A stretch of DNA of 64,000 nucleotides from Seleniivibrio sp. (GTDB lineage Bacteria > Chrysiogenota > Deferribacteres > Deferribacterales > Geovibrionaceae): the NCBI RefSeq assembly GCF_021209385.1, contig NZ_JAJOIL010000022.1:1-64000 (forward strand), in the 5' to 3' direction. A program made the translations under genes and the position numbers. The notes beneath the pieces are model-generated. The model saw only the letters and a list, made by a program, of their open reading frames with translations. It made no database searches and was not told the origin of the DNA. Positions within the stretch are counted from its first letter, which is position 1, and the number at the start of each line of letters is the position of its first letter. Positions 38,333 through 47,532 of this stretch are shown here, piece by piece.

Positions 38333-41300
38333 TTTCTTTTTCCGGTGCGCCAAATACAAGTATGCCGTTTTTGGTCATTTCTTCCGCGTAGTCTTTATTA
38401 CCGAAGCAGAGAGTAAATTCCTGCAATTCGCCATTTGTGTCGCCCTCTTTAACATCGGGGTAGAGCTTTTTATAAACGCCTTTGAACGCCTTAAAGCCGT
38501 CGTCAGGCGTGAAGCAGAAAGGTTTTTTAAGACCGTTCAGAAATATTTCCGCATAGGTCTGCAATGCATCTTTGTTGCAGTCAGCGCTCAGTTCCGTCCT
38601 GTCGCCCTCTATGTTTATGAGAATGGCTTTTATGTCATACCCTTTGTTCAGGAGGATAAGCTGGCGTATCCGCGCTTTAAGGAGGTCTTTCGGTTTCAGC
38701 GTTCCGTTCTTGGTGTATATCAGCCCGTCTTGGGTGATGTTGTCTATTCTGAAATTTATCCGCAAGCCGCCTACCGTTATGCTGTCGGTTATGCTTTCAG
38801 GCGTTCCGTGTGCTGTTACTGCCGCACAGATTTGTTCAGATTCTCTTGTTATCTTTTGTTTGTAGCCTTCGCCCAGCCCTCCTGCGGGTATCTGCGCCGT
38901 TGCCTGTGCGTATGCCAGCAGGTCGCCTGCATTCTCGCTGTTCAGCATCCTGCGGGTGGTTTCCTCACGCAGATTGTACTGCTGTAAACCGTCGAGAACC
39001 AGCCGTTCCGTGTCCGGCAGTGCTTCAAACTTGTCGGAAAGGTCAATGCCCAGAGTTGCGTTGAGAAAATATGCAGGCGGGTTCATGAAGAACCGCTCGA
39101 ACGCTTCCAGTGAGACCTCTAAAGGCATTTCCGCAGGGAGTTCGCCAGCGCAGAAATCTCTCTCTTCATATTGTGTTCCGAACACCGATGCCGCCGCGAA
39201 TCTTTCGGGGCTGTATGTAAAAAGTTTTCCGTCGCCTTTGAAATATTTCCTGCTGAAACTGTGCAGCGGATGCTCTGTAACTGCGTTTGTAATGCCGAAA
39301 CGCTCTTTGAGGTGGCGCAGAAGTTCCGTCACGGCTATTGAAGGCACCAGAAGTCTGTTGTCGGTTTCGCTTCTGCCTGTGTAGCTCAGATAAAGTCTGT
39401 CCTTCGCGCTGATGAGCGTTTCGAGGAAAAGATATTTATCGCTCTCCCGCTGGGTTCTGTCGCCTTTTTCAGGTTTTGCGGAGATAAGGTCAAATTCGGG
39501 TTCCGTCTTAAGTCTGGGGAAAGCGCCGTCGTCCAGCCCCAGAATACAGATAACCCTGAAAGGGATGCTCCGCATGGGCAGCATGGCACAGAAGGTGGTT
39601 TTTCCCGTGATGAACCCTTTGGAGGTTTTTACCTCGTCGAGTTTGCCTGAGATCGTTTCGTATATCGGTCTGAACGGCATATTTATGCGGCAGTCTTCCG
39701 TTTCAGTGCGCACGTCGGCTATTATCTTTGCAATGTTTACGTTTTCGTCAGCGTATTCCGGCTCTGTGCTTAAAAAGCTGTCCGCCATTTCTGCAAGAAT
39801 TGAACACCATTCGTCGGCTCTTCGTTCGCCGCCCAGTTTTTTTGAAAAACCAGTGCATAGTTCAACGAAGCGCATCAGACCGCCAAGTTGTTTCGCCATT
39901 GAGAAGGGAACGTCGTTTCCTGCGGCTTCGGCATATAGCGAGTGTCTGCCGCCTTCCGCAAGCCCCAGTGCAAGTCTGCGCATGGCTCTATCCCATGTGA
40001 AGGTTATGTCGGCTGTTATGCCCTCCGCGCGCATAGACTCTGCATCTATGCCCCAATAGGCACCGTTGCGCTCCAGAACCTGTGCCATGTCGCTGACACG
40101 GGTGATTGAGAATCTGCCTGATATTACGGGGCTTTCAATGAGCTTTACGACCGCAGACAGGCTGAATTCACCTGTCACTGCCGAAATAAGTTCCGAAAAA
40201 ACGTTGGCGGCGCGGCTTTCTGTCTTAGCCGGGATATCCGCTATGGTGTAGGGAATGGTCTCCCTTTCACCGTACGGGTTGTCGAAAACTGCGCGGATGT
40301 ATGGTGCATACCGCTGGATGTCCGGAGTCATCACCAGTATGTCGGCGGGGGTTATGGTTTCGTCACTTGCCATGGTTTCCAGCATGAAATCATACAGAAC
40401 CTGCACTTCGCGCAGAGGGTTGTGGCATGAGTTTATGATTATGGAGCCGTCGGGCGTTATACCGTCCCTTTGTGCGAAGTCGTATATCTCCGCCTGTATG
40501 CCGCCGAGAAGGGTGTCTGCGGGCGGTTCGTCAAAGTATTCATATTTGATGTTTGCGTTGTCGTTTGCTGTGAGAAACTCGAAAAAGTCCCTGCCCATGG
40601 TGCCTAGGTTGTCCAGAAGTGGGTGGTTCTGGTACATCATAAGCTCGTCGCGGGTTTTGCCTGTGCGTTTTTCCGCATAGCTTATCTCTCTGTCGGACAT
40701 GGAATCCCCAAAATATTCCGCCGACGGACAGAGCAGGTAAAGGTTAACGTCAGCGCCTTTGCTCACGGCGAAAAGCACTTCCATGAAGAATCGCGGGATA
40801 ACGCTTATCCCGAAAAGATGCACTGTGTCCACATTGGCGAAGTTGACTTTTCCTGCGGAGCAGTCCTTCATGAAATTGTTGAGTACAAAGGTTTTGCATT
40901 GGTTCTTATTTGGGAATGCTTCGCTGAAAAGCCACGGCTGCCAGCTTTCGATGTTTTTTGTGCGTTCGTGTGCACTCTGCGTCAGCCAGTCCTTTACCAT
41001 GGCGGGTCTGTATATCTGGTACTGGTCGAAGATATCAGCTATCTTCTGCGCCAGTCTGAAAGTTTTTATTTTGCGAGGGTCGTTGCTGATGTAGCTGATT
41101 ATCTCGGTGTTTAAGCCGTTGTCTTTCGCCGCGGTGAGTATTTTATAGATGCGCCATGTTAGCTGCTGTCTGTCCACCCAGAGGTTTTCAGAGCCGAAGT
41201 GCCTTTCGGCAAGGCGCTTTATGAGGGCGGCTGGGAACAGATAGTCCAGATTTGCGCTGATGCCCTTCTGTTCGGCAAGTTTCAACCCTATCCAGCGCTG

Positions 41301-41420
41301 CATACCCGATGTCTGCACACAGACGACCGGTTTTTTGAGCGGATGCGCAGGGTCATAGAGCTTTTCGCTCATAATATTTATCAGATTTTTAAGATTGTTG
41401 CCTATATAAATGTTGAGCAT
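38319..41420 (-). CDS. recC: exodeoxyribonuclease V gamma subunit
   Basis: A 1033-residue RecC, the Chi-recognising, inactive-helicase-fold subunit. Start MLNIYIGNNLKNLINIMSEK and internal VQTSGMQRWIGLKLAEQKGI match the family's opening (VQSPGMAQWLQL type). LYLLCPSAEYFGD, VICILGLDDGAFPR and RDRLYLSYTGRS are also typical. I place the start at 41420. The sequence before it has no ribosome site but has TATAAT six bases upstream, so the mRNA might be leaderless. Confidence 0.92.
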   Translation of the reverse strand: MLNIYIGNNLKNLINIMSEKLYDPAHPLKKPVVCVQTSGMQRWIGLKLAEQKGISANLDYLFPAALIKRLAERHFGSENLWVDRQQLTWRIYKILTAAKDNGLNTEIISYISNDPRKIKTFRLAQKIADIFDQYQIYRPAMVKDWLTQSAHERTKNIESWQPWLFSEAFPNKNQCKTFVLNNFMKDCSAGKVNFANVDTVHLFGISVIPRFFMEVLFAVSKGADVNLYLLCPSAEYFGDSMSDREISYAEKRTGKTRDELMMYQNHPLLDNLGTMGRDFFEFLTANDNANIKYEYFDEPPADTLLGGIQAEIYDFAQRDGITPDGSIIINSCHNPLREVQVLYDFMLETMASDETITPADILVMTPDIQRYAPYIRAVFDNPYGERETIPYTIADIPAKTESRAANVFSELISAVTGEFSLSAVVKLIESPVISGRFSITRVSDMAQVLERNGAYWGIDAESMRAEGITADITFTWDRAMRRLALGLAEGGRHSLYAEAAGNDVPFSMAKQLGGLMRFVELCTGFSKKLGGERRADEWCSILAEMADSFLSTEPEYADENVNIAKIIADVRTETEDCRINMPFRPIYETISGKLDEVKTSKGFITGKTTFCAMLPMRSIPFRVICILGLDDGAFPRLKTEPEFDLISAKPEKGDRTQRESDKYLFLETLISAKDRLYLSYTGRSETDNRLLVPSIAVTELLRHLKERFGITNAVTEHPLHSFSRKYFKGDGKLFTYSPERFAAASVFGTQYEERDFCAGELPAEMPLEVSLEAFERFFMNPPAYFLNATLGIDLSDKFEALPDTERLVLDGLQQYNLREETTRRMLNSENAGDLLAYAQATAQIPAGGLGEGYKQKITRESEQICAAVTAHGTPESITDSITVGGLRINFRIDNITQDGLIYTKNGTLKPKDLLKARIRQLILLNKGYDIKAILINIEGDRTELSADCNKDALQTYAEIFLNGLKKPFCFTPDDGFKAFKGVYKKLYPDVKEGDTNGELQEFTLCFGNKDYAEEMTKNGILVFGAPEKENADK

Positions 41421-41508
41421 TGACCGATTATATCTGTATAATCCGCCAAATGAAAGCATCTGTTGCCTGAGTTTTGCGATTTTTTTTGACGTTTGAGGTT
41501 GGTGTGCA

Positions 41509-42825
41509 ATGCCCCTTTTAAAACCTGATAAGAACCTGAAAACCTTCATGAAACACAGACTTATCGGTTCCGATGAGAACCCGGAGTTTCTGTGTGCCGT
41601 TCTGCACGGCATACAGGATGCCGTTCTCCTTCACGATACCAAAGGAAACGTTCTCAGCTATAACGCTAAACTGCTATCACTCCTTGGCATCGAAGAAGAA
41701 CAGATGTCTGAGATGGGAAGTTTTTTCGATTTCTCCGCAGATGACATAAACTCTCAGGCGGGAATGAAGTTCTTTGCGGATGCTGTTGAAGGGCGTGATC
41801 AGGTCTTCACATGGCAGATAAAAAGACCTTCTGATAATTATATTCTGGATGCAGAGGTGTTTTTAACCCGCATTAAATACGGCAGAAAATGGACTGTTCT
41901 TGCCACCATTAAAGATATTACGGACAAAAAACGCATCGAACAGGAGCTTGTCAACTCAGAAAAGAGATACAGACAGCTGGTGGAGTATTCCCCTGACGGC
42001 ATCGTTATTCACAGGGATGGGGTTATAAAATACATCAATCCTGCCGGAGCCAGAATATTCGGCGGTGCGGCGGAGGATATTCTCGGCTGCGAGGTTCTGG
42101 ATTTCTTTCCGGAAGAAAACAGACAGTCCATAAGTGACCGGCTGAAAAAGCTTTATCAGGAAGAGGCTTCCATGCCCGTTGCCGAGGCTAAGATGCTCCG
42201 CAGGGACGGACGCGTTGCCCATGTGGAGTTTGCCGCAATCCCTTTCAGCATGGACGGGCGCTCAGCTGTTCAGGTTGTGATACGCGATATCACACAGAAG
42301 AAGATTCAGGAAGAATATATCAGATATCTCGCACTGCACGACACGCTGACGGGACTGCCTAACCGCGATCTGCTTGCCGACAGGATAAGCCTAGCAGTTG
42401 AACGCAGAAAACGTGACAGAAAAAAACTGGCTGTTATATACATTGACCTGGACGGGTTCAAGCCTGTTAACGACACGCTCGGACATGCGGCGGGCGACAT
42501 CGCACTTAAGATGATTGCCGGAAGGCTGAACGAGGCGATACGCAAATCAGACACTGCCGCACGCATCGGTGGTGACGAGTTTGTTGTTCTGCTGGAGGCG
42601 GTAAGCGAAATGGCAGAGATTGAAACCATTGCTAAAAGGGTTCTTGATGCCATAAACGAAGAACTTGTCATAGACAAAACTGTCTTTCATATAGGCGCTA
42701 GCATGGGGATAAGTATTTATCCCGACAACAGCAGAGATCACTTTAAACTTATGGCAATGGCAGACCGCGCAATGTATACTGCCAAGAACGGCGGAAAGAA
42801 CAGGTTTATATTCAGCGGCGGGTGA
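41509..42825 (+). CDS. PAS-PAS-GGDEF diguanylate cyclase
   Basis: A 438-residue soluble signalling enzyme making c-di-GMP. Two PAS domains (about 25-145 and 150-270, with an RYRQLVEYSPDGIVIHRDGV start) precede the GGDEF domain (LHDTLTGLPNRDLLADRI to the C-terminus). The active site is intact (RIGGDEFVVLLEA), and an inhibitory I-site RxxD (RKSD) lies five residues before GGDEF. No transmembrane segment and no EAL domain. One base separates it from the next small gene. c-di-GMP here could affect the motility genes at the window start. Confidence 0.92.
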   Translation: MPLLKPDKNLKTFMKHRLIGSDENPEFLCAVLHGIQDAVLLHDTKGNVLSYNAKLLSLLGIEEEQMSEMGSFFDFSADDINSQAGMKFFADAVEGRDQVFTWQIKRPSDNYILDAEVFLTRIKYGRKWTVLATIKDITDKKRIEQELVNSEKRYRQLVEYSPDGIVIHRDGVIKYINPAGARIFGGAAEDILGCEVLDFFPEENRQSISDRLKKLYQEEASMPVAEAKMLRRDGRVAHVEFAAIPFSMDGRSAVQVVIRDITQKKIQEEYIRYLALHDTLTGLPNRDLLADRISLAVERRKRDRKKLAVIYIDLDGFKPVNDTLGHAAGDIALKMIAGRLNEAIRKSDTAARIGGDEFVVLLEAVSEMAEIETIAKRVLDAINEELVIDKTVFHIGASMGISIYPDNSRDHFKLMAMADRAMYTAKNGGKNRFIFSGG

Positions 42826-42826
42826 A

Positions 42827-43279
42827 ATGGGAAGAACTTACGAGATAGCCGACAATCTGGTGAAAATGGCGGAGAGACTGAAATACGGCGACCACAGCGC
42901 AAAAGATAAGGTGCTGGAATACGCCGGAAAACTCATCAGCGAAGAGTTCGGTCCCACCAGCATCTATATGCAGAAACTTGGCATGATCGTTTTCACTGCC
43001 AGAGATATGAGCGGGCTGTCGTTTGAAGACGCCAAAGAGGTTTCCAGAGATAAATATGTTTTTCAGGAAGGGGTGAAACGCCTCGTATCGCTTCTGGAAC
43101 AGGTGCGCGGAGGCATAGGAGAACCTGCGAAGCTTGAGGGCGATTTCGTCGTCGTTCAGGCGCGGGACAAGAACAGCCTTGCCCGCATCACGGCATATAT
43201 CAAAGCCAAAGGATACAACACCGTTGTCATCACGGACACGGACGACTGGAAGGAGAAGCTGGATGAGCTTTTGCCTTAA
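42827..43279 (+). CDS. protein of unknown function, co-transcribed with a diguanylate cyclase
   Basis: A 150-residue soluble protein I do not recognise. Residues 1-90 are helical and charged (YEIADNLVKMAERLKYGDHS). Residues 105-150 look like a small alpha/beta unit (GDFVVVQARDKNSLARITAY, YNTVVITDTDDWKEKL). It has no signal peptide or membrane segment. It begins one base after the cyclase stop, so it is probably translated with it and may be a partner or target. It overlaps the convergent EamA gene by four bases. Confidence 0.7.
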   Translation: MGRTYEIADNLVKMAERLKYGDHSAKDKVLEYAGKLISEEFGPTSIYMQKLGMIVFTARDMSGLSFEDAKEVSRDKYVFQEGVKRLVSLLEQVRGGIGEPAKLEGDFVVVQARDKNSLARITAYIKAKGYNTVVITDTDDWKEKLDELLP

Positions 43280-44142
43280 ATCTGTCTTACCATCCGCATG
43301 TTGGGAACTATTATCCCTGCCATAAGCAGAATTACACCGAATATCTGAAATGCCGCAATCTCTTCCCCTAGAAAAATACCCGCCAGAAGAAGTGTTATCA
43401 CAGGCTCAACCGAACTGAATATTGATGTGTAAGCAGCTCCTATCATCTTTAATGCGGCATAAAGAAAGCCCATTGCCATTGCCGAAGGGATAAGCCCAAG
43501 CGATAATACAAGCGCAAGCTGTTTTCCTGTTAAACTGTTAAAGTCTGCTCCACCGTTTAGAACGGTGTATCCTATCGCTGTGAAAAGCATTACATAGAAT
43601 GTCGCAGCCGTTGAATTTTCAGTTTTTAGAATATGCTGTGTCACAACCAGATAACTGGAGAAAAGTACCATTGAAAGCAGTGCGAACATTATTCCGGTCA
43701 TACTGAAACTGCGAAGGAAAGCGTCGTAAAACACAAGACAGCAGCCGCCCAATATCAGAAGAACCGACACGAGTGAGGACGAGCGGAATTTTTCACGCAG
43801 AAAAACCAGCGATAAAATAAGGACTGCAAGCGGATAAAGATAAAGTATCAGAGAGGCTGTGGACGCTGGGATGTATTCTATCGCTTTAAAAAAAGTGAGG
43901 CTTTGCCCCAGATAAAAGAACAACCCGATAAATGCAGATTTCAATACAAGCGATTTTTTAGGGCGCAAAACTTCTCTGTCAAAAACAACCAGAAATATAA
44001 ATAAGATAAGTGTTCCGAAAATGAAGCGCAGAGTGAGCATCGGTACAGACTTAAGCCCCATTTCCATTCCAAGTTTGCCAAAAATAACCAGTGTTGCATA
44101 ACATGTTGCGGATAATACCGCTACGGCTATTCCTTTGAACAT
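43276..44142 (-). CDS. EamA/DMT-family exporter
   Basis: A 288-residue membrane protein with about ten helices in two EamA repeats (ATCYATLVIFGKLGMEMGLK; SSYLVVTQHIL; SIFSSVEPVITLLLAGIFLG). Drug/metabolite transporters of this type export amino acids or nucleotides; the substrate is not predictable. Transcribed alone. The 265-base gap upstream (44143-44407) is AT-rich and shared with the divergent DASS gene; I cannot name a sure promoter in it. Confidence 0.87.
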   Translation of the reverse strand: MFKGIAVAVLSATCYATLVIFGKLGMEMGLKSVPMLTLRFIFGTLILFIFLVVFDREVLRPKKSLVLKSAFIGLFFYLGQSLTFFKAIEYIPASTASLILYLYPLAVLILSLVFLREKFRSSSLVSVLLILGGCCLVFYDAFLRSFSMTGIMFALLSMVLFSSYLVVTQHILKTENSTAATFYVMLFTAIGYTVLNGGADFNSLTGKQLALVLSLGLIPSAMAMGFLYAALKMIGAAYTSIFSSVEPVITLLLAGIFLGEEIAAFQIFGVILLMAGIIVPNMRMVRQI

Positions 44143-44407
44143 AAATCATCCCCACAAGTGAAAAAATATGGATATTCTTATCCCGCATAAAAGTCAATAT
44201 AATAGAATATTTTGAACCTGACTATTTATAAACATTTGTTCTTAAAAGAGTTTTCGATGTAATCCTGCTTAAAAATAAAACTTGATTCGTTTTTTCGTAT
44301 TATGTATATTGCATTTCAAAGACATATTCATGACAAGTTAATTGTTTTTAATATTGGATTAACAGTTCCCGTGAAAAAATCAAAATAACGTTTTCAATGG
44401 AGTTGAC

Positions 44408-46144
44408 ATGTTAGCTGCACTTTGGTCGCGTATGTGGGACATGCACCACGAGACGAAAGCACTCGTGTTCTTCAGTCCCAAGGCAATGATTATGAAGATG
44501 AAACAGGCTTCAGTCCATTCACATTCCAATGAAGAGGATGTTGATATTGCTGACGAGATGTCGGCGTCTCCTGCCGAGACTTCGGGAAGGGTACACCCCA
44601 CGCCGGGCGGTATGAAAAAACATGAATCCGGCGGATATACACGCAGGCAGATGATGGGGCTTTTCCTCGGACCGATACTGTTTGTTCTTGTGCTTGTCCT
44701 TCCGGCACCCGCAGGAATGAGTGCTGCGGCGCAGAAGATGGCGGCGATCACATTTCTTATGGCGACATGGTGGATGTGCGAATCACTGCCTATTCCGGCA
44801 ACCAGCCTTCTTCCCATTCCGCTGTTTCCGGCGCTTGGACTTCTGCCTACTGCGAAGTCCACGACACCCTACGCAAACCACCTGATATTCCTTTTCATGG
44901 GGGGGTTCATCATAGCCCTTTCCATGCAGAAATGGAACCTGCACAGACGTATAGCCATGAACATCGTTAAGGTCATCGGCTTTTCACCCAGCAGGATAAT
45001 CCTTGGTTTCATGGTGGCTACTGCGGCGCTTTCCGCTTTTGTTTCCAACACTGCAACAACAGTTATGATGATGCCAATCGGTCTTGCCATCATCGCACAC
45101 GTTGCGGAAGAGGGCAGAAAAGAGGGACTTGACAAGGAAATAGATTTTTCTCCTGAAAAATTTGCATTCGGTCTTAACCTTATGCTTGGTATAGCTTATG
45201 CCGCTTCTATCGGCGGTATCGCAACGCTCATCGGTACGCCCCCCAACACGGTTCTTGCCGGTTATCTCAATAAGACATACGGATATGAGATAACATTTGC
45301 AAGCTGGCTTGTTGTGGGTGTTCCGCTTGTTGTGATATTTTTGCCGCTCTGCTGGCTGTGGCTTACAAAAATTGCAAATCCCATGAAGCTGAAAAAGGTT
45401 CCCGGCGGACGCGAGCTTATTGACGCTGAGCTTAAAAAAATGGGTTCTATGAACAAAGGCGAGAGGTATACAGCCATTGTTTTCGGACTGACAGCGCTTT
45501 GCTGGATTTTTATTAAGCCTGTGGCGTCCCTTTTCCCTGATCCTTCGATGATCACCGATTCCGCTGTTGCGATGATGGGCGCTCTGTTGCTTTTCCTTAT
45601 CCCTATCGACCTGAAAAAGAACAGCTTCGTGATGGACTGGCATTGGGCATCTAAGATGCCTTGGGGCGTTCTTATACTTTTCGGCGGCGGTCTTGCCATG
45701 GCTGACGGATTTCAGGCGACAGGGCTTGCAGAGTGGATCGGCGGACAGGTTAGTCTGATGCAGAACGCTCCTATTTTTGTTCTGATCATTGCCGTTACAA
45801 CTCTAATAATTTTCCTTACGGAACTTACATCCAACACAGCCACAGCGGCTATGGTAATGCCTATTCTGTCTGCTGTTGCTATAGGTCTGGGACAGGATCC
45901 GCTGCTTCTCACCATTCCGGCAGCGATAGCCGCTTCATGCGCTTTCATGCTGCCAGTGGCAACACCGCCCAACGCGATTGTGTTCGGTTCCGGCTATGTC
46001 ACAATTCCTCAGATGGTCAAAAGCGGCTTCGGTCTGAACATACTTGGTATAATAATCACAGTGCTTATAGTTTATCTGATAGCTGTTCCGTTGTTCGGTA
46101 TACAGTTCGGTGTTGTGCCTGACTGGGCGCATATTGTAAAATAA
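44408..46144 (+). CDS. DASS (SLC13) sodium/dicarboxylate symporter
   Basis: A 578-residue inner-membrane transporter importing di- or tricarboxylates or sulfate with Na+. Both inverted repeats carry the SNT signature (AFVSNTATTVMMMPIG and TELTSNTATAAMVMP) with the paired IGTPPNTVLAGY and VATPPNAIVFGSG loops, as in VcINDY. A soluble N-terminal extension of about 80 residues with a His-rich VHSHSNEEDVDIADEM stretch is longer than usual. GGAG lies six bases before the ATG. Likely brings in succinate, fumarate or malate. Confidence 0.9.
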   Translation: MLAALWSRMWDMHHETKALVFFSPKAMIMKMKQASVHSHSNEEDVDIADEMSASPAETSGRVHPTPGGMKKHESGGYTRRQMMGLFLGPILFVLVLVLPAPAGMSAAAQKMAAITFLMATWWMCESLPIPATSLLPIPLFPALGLLPTAKSTTPYANHLIFLFMGGFIIALSMQKWNLHRRIAMNIVKVIGFSPSRIILGFMVATAALSAFVSNTATTVMMMPIGLAIIAHVAEEGRKEGLDKEIDFSPEKFAFGLNLMLGIAYAASIGGIATLIGTPPNTVLAGYLNKTYGYEITFASWLVVGVPLVVIFLPLCWLWLTKIANPMKLKKVPGGRELIDAELKKMGSMNKGERYTAIVFGLTALCWIFIKPVASLFPDPSMITDSAVAMMGALLLFLIPIDLKKNSFVMDWHWASKMPWGVLILFGGGLAMADGFQATGLAEWIGGQVSLMQNAPIFVLIIAVTTLIIFLTELTSNTATAAMVMPILSAVAIGLGQDPLLLTIPAAIAASCAFMLPVATPPNAIVFGSGYVTIPQMVKSGFGLNILGIIITVLIVYLIAVPLFGIQFGVVPDWAHIVK

Positions 46145-46244
46145 CTTTTAACGGGGGAGTTCCGGCTCCCTCTTTTTTTTGTTTGTCATAGCTTGACATT
46201 TTTGTTTCAGTCTACTATAGATATATCTCTTTGAAAAAAGAGTA

Positions 46245-46302
46245 CGGGATGTAGCGCAGCTTGGTAGGTTACTCTGTCTTGGGAACAGGTGGTCGCAGGT
46301 TC
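46245..46302 (+). pseudogene. broken tRNA-Pro copy
   Basis: Matches the intact tRNA-Pro at 46374 from the acceptor CGGGATG through the TGG anticodon loop to the T-loop GGTTC, with changes in the D and anticodon arms. After GGTTC the rest of the T arm and the acceptor 3' strand are gone and a hairpin repeat follows, so it cannot fold as a tRNA. Confidence 0.8.
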
Positions 46303-46312
46303 CGCCGCAGGC

Positions 46313-46331
46313 TGGCAAACTTGTTTTGCCA
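46313..46331. repeat. AACTTGTTT hairpin repeat in the broken tRNA
   Basis: TGGCAAAC/TTTTGCCA (one G-T type mismatch) around TTG. A related hairpin with the same AACTTGTTT centre (GCCCGAACTTGTTTCGGGC) occurs at about 46511-46530, and a partial one at about 46620. Confidence 0.55.
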
Positions 46332-46373
46332 TCAATCTTGTCAACAGGATTTGTTTTTATAAAAGTAAATATT

Positions 46374-46447
46374 CGGGATGTAGCGCAGCTTGGTAGCGTA
46401 CCTGTCTTGGGAACAGGTGGTCGCAGGTTCAAATCCTGTCATCCCGA
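46374..46447 (+). tRNA. tRNA-Pro (anticodon TGG)
   Basis: A 74-nt cloverleaf: acceptor CGGGATG/CATCCCG with discriminator A, D arm with GCTTGGTAGC, anticodon stem CCTGT/ACAGG with loop CTTGGGA (anticodon TGG), T arm CAGGTTCAAATCCTG. CCA is not encoded. Ends four bases before a terminator hairpin. Confidence 0.96.
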
Positions 46448-46451
46448 TTTG

Positions 46452-46491
46452 AAAAAAGGGACATAAGCCTTTTGGCTTGTGTCCCTTTTTT
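46452..46491 (+). terminator. terminator after tRNA-Pro
   Basis: A long stem AAAAAGGGACATAAGCC against GGCTTGTGTCCCTTTTT with a TTTT loop, then more T's. Confidence 0.88.
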
Positions 46492-46566
46492 ATTTGTAGA
46501 ATGACAGGATTGCCCGAACTTGTTTCGGGCTCAATCATAGCAAATTTAATGTATATTTTCATGCAT

Positions 46567-46633
46567 GACATAAGCCTTTTGGCTTGTGTCCCTTTTTAAT
46601 TTGCAGGATGGCAGGATTGCCCGAACTTGTTTT
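46567..46633. repeat. partial second copy of the tRNA-Pro terminator region
   Basis: Repeats 46460-46525 (GACATAAGCCTTTTGGCTTG onward through CAGGATTGCCCGAACTTGTTT) with a few changes. It lacks the A-rich 5' arm, so it is a weaker terminator. With the two tRNA-Pro copies it points to a local duplication. Confidence 0.75.
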
Positions 46634-46886
46634 GGAATTTTTACATTTCTGATGCATTATTCGTCTCCTTTACAATTTTAACAGAGGTGGGTGTCCGGTT
46701 AGTATAACAGGTGTTCTTTTCTTTGTTCGCTTATCTAAATATCTTGTAAATATTCATATTTAATTGTCGTGTCCATGAATTCTCCAAAATTTAAGTGTTT
46801 ATAAAAAATTAAACACATGTCTTATTGTTAACTTTTTACACGAAAGCATATGAGCGGATGTATAATAGGTTGATGTCTAAGATTAT

Positions 46887-46902
46887 ATTTCATGAAATAT
46901 TT
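46887..46902. promoter_or_regulatory. 16-bp palindrome, operator candidate, copy 1
   Basis: ATATTTCATGAAATAT is a perfect palindrome. A near-identical copy lies 112 bases downstream at 46999. Two spaced copies suggest a cooperative dimeric regulator of the DUF4212-symporter operon. Confidence 0.5.
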
Positions 46903-46970
46903 CAGCATCAATGTTTTTGGAATTAACTATGGGTGATATTAGTATTTCTAATAGTTTACTGTTAATTTGA

Positions 46971-46987
46971 AATTAACAATGATCGTT
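46971..46987. promoter_or_regulatory. 17-bp palindrome, operator candidate
   Basis: GTTAATTT-G-AAATTAAC is a perfect 8-1-8 inverted repeat between the two copies of the ATATTTCATGAAATAT element. Confidence 0.45.
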
Positions 46988-46998
46988 AATATTTCATA

Positions 46999-47014
46999 AA
47001 ATATTTTTATATCT
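46999..47014. promoter_or_regulatory. 16-bp palindrome, operator candidate, copy 2
   Basis: ATATTTCATAAAATAT differs from copy 1 at one base (G to A at 47008). Confidence 0.5.
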
Positions 47015-47267
47015 ATGTTTGGTATTGTTGTTATATTTTCAAATATGTTTTCTTGTGTCTTAAAATTAACCCTTGAATAAAGGAATAAATGATGTTATCA
47101 ATCATAGAACAATGTATTATAAAATGAATATAAAAGATGTTAGAAAATTTATAAATTTTATTTTAAAATTTTAACCTGAGTATGGAAAGACTCAAACGGG
47201 GGTGACGGTTAAAAAGGTTTCATGGGTTGACCACCCACAGCATCAAAAAATAATGAGGAGGTAATCT

Positions 47268-47522
47268 ATGGAGAAAACTCAAGAACTTTACTGGAAAAAA
47301 GTTTTGGGACTGATTCGCAATGTGCTTATCGTGTGGTTTCTCTGTTCATACGGAGCAGGAATAATGTTCGCAGGCGCGCTGGACAAGATCAAACTCGGCG
47401 GATATCCTCTTGGGTTCTGGTTTGCACAGCAGGGTTCAATCTATATCTTTGTCGCTCTCATCTTTATCTATGCGAAACTGATGGGCAAGATAGACGAAGA
47501 ATTTGACGTGGCAGAAGATTAA
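47268..47522 (+). CDS. DUF4212 small symporter subunit
   Basis: An 84-residue membrane protein with two helices (VLIVWFLCSYGAGIMFAGAL and FWFAQQGSIYIFVALIFIYA), of the DUF4212 sodium/substrate symporter small-subunit family. Such proteins are almost always followed by an SSS-family acetate-type symporter, as here (10-base gap). AGGAGG six bases before the ATG. Confidence 0.92.
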   Translation: MEKTQELYWKKVLGLIRNVLIVWFLCSYGAGIMFAGALDKIKLGGYPLGFWFAQQGSIYIFVALIFIYAKLMGKIDEEFDVAED

Positions 47523-47532
47523 GGAGGTGCCT

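Larger units (their letters stand above)
46634..47267. other. long AT-rich regulatory region upstream of the symporter operon
   Basis: 634 bases without any gene, strongly AT-rich. It holds three striking palindromes (separate entries). Just before the operon come a TGAGT/ACTCA stem-loop (about 47176-47193) and a TGGGT-ACCCA hairpin (about 47225-47239), then AGGAGG. I see no confident -35/-10 pair or sigma-54 site. Confidence 0.6.

Noticed and set aside
46148..46432. Open frame on the minus strand over the tRNA-Pro copies
   Set aside because: It runs through the tRNA and its broken copy, shows no family features and has no ribosome site.
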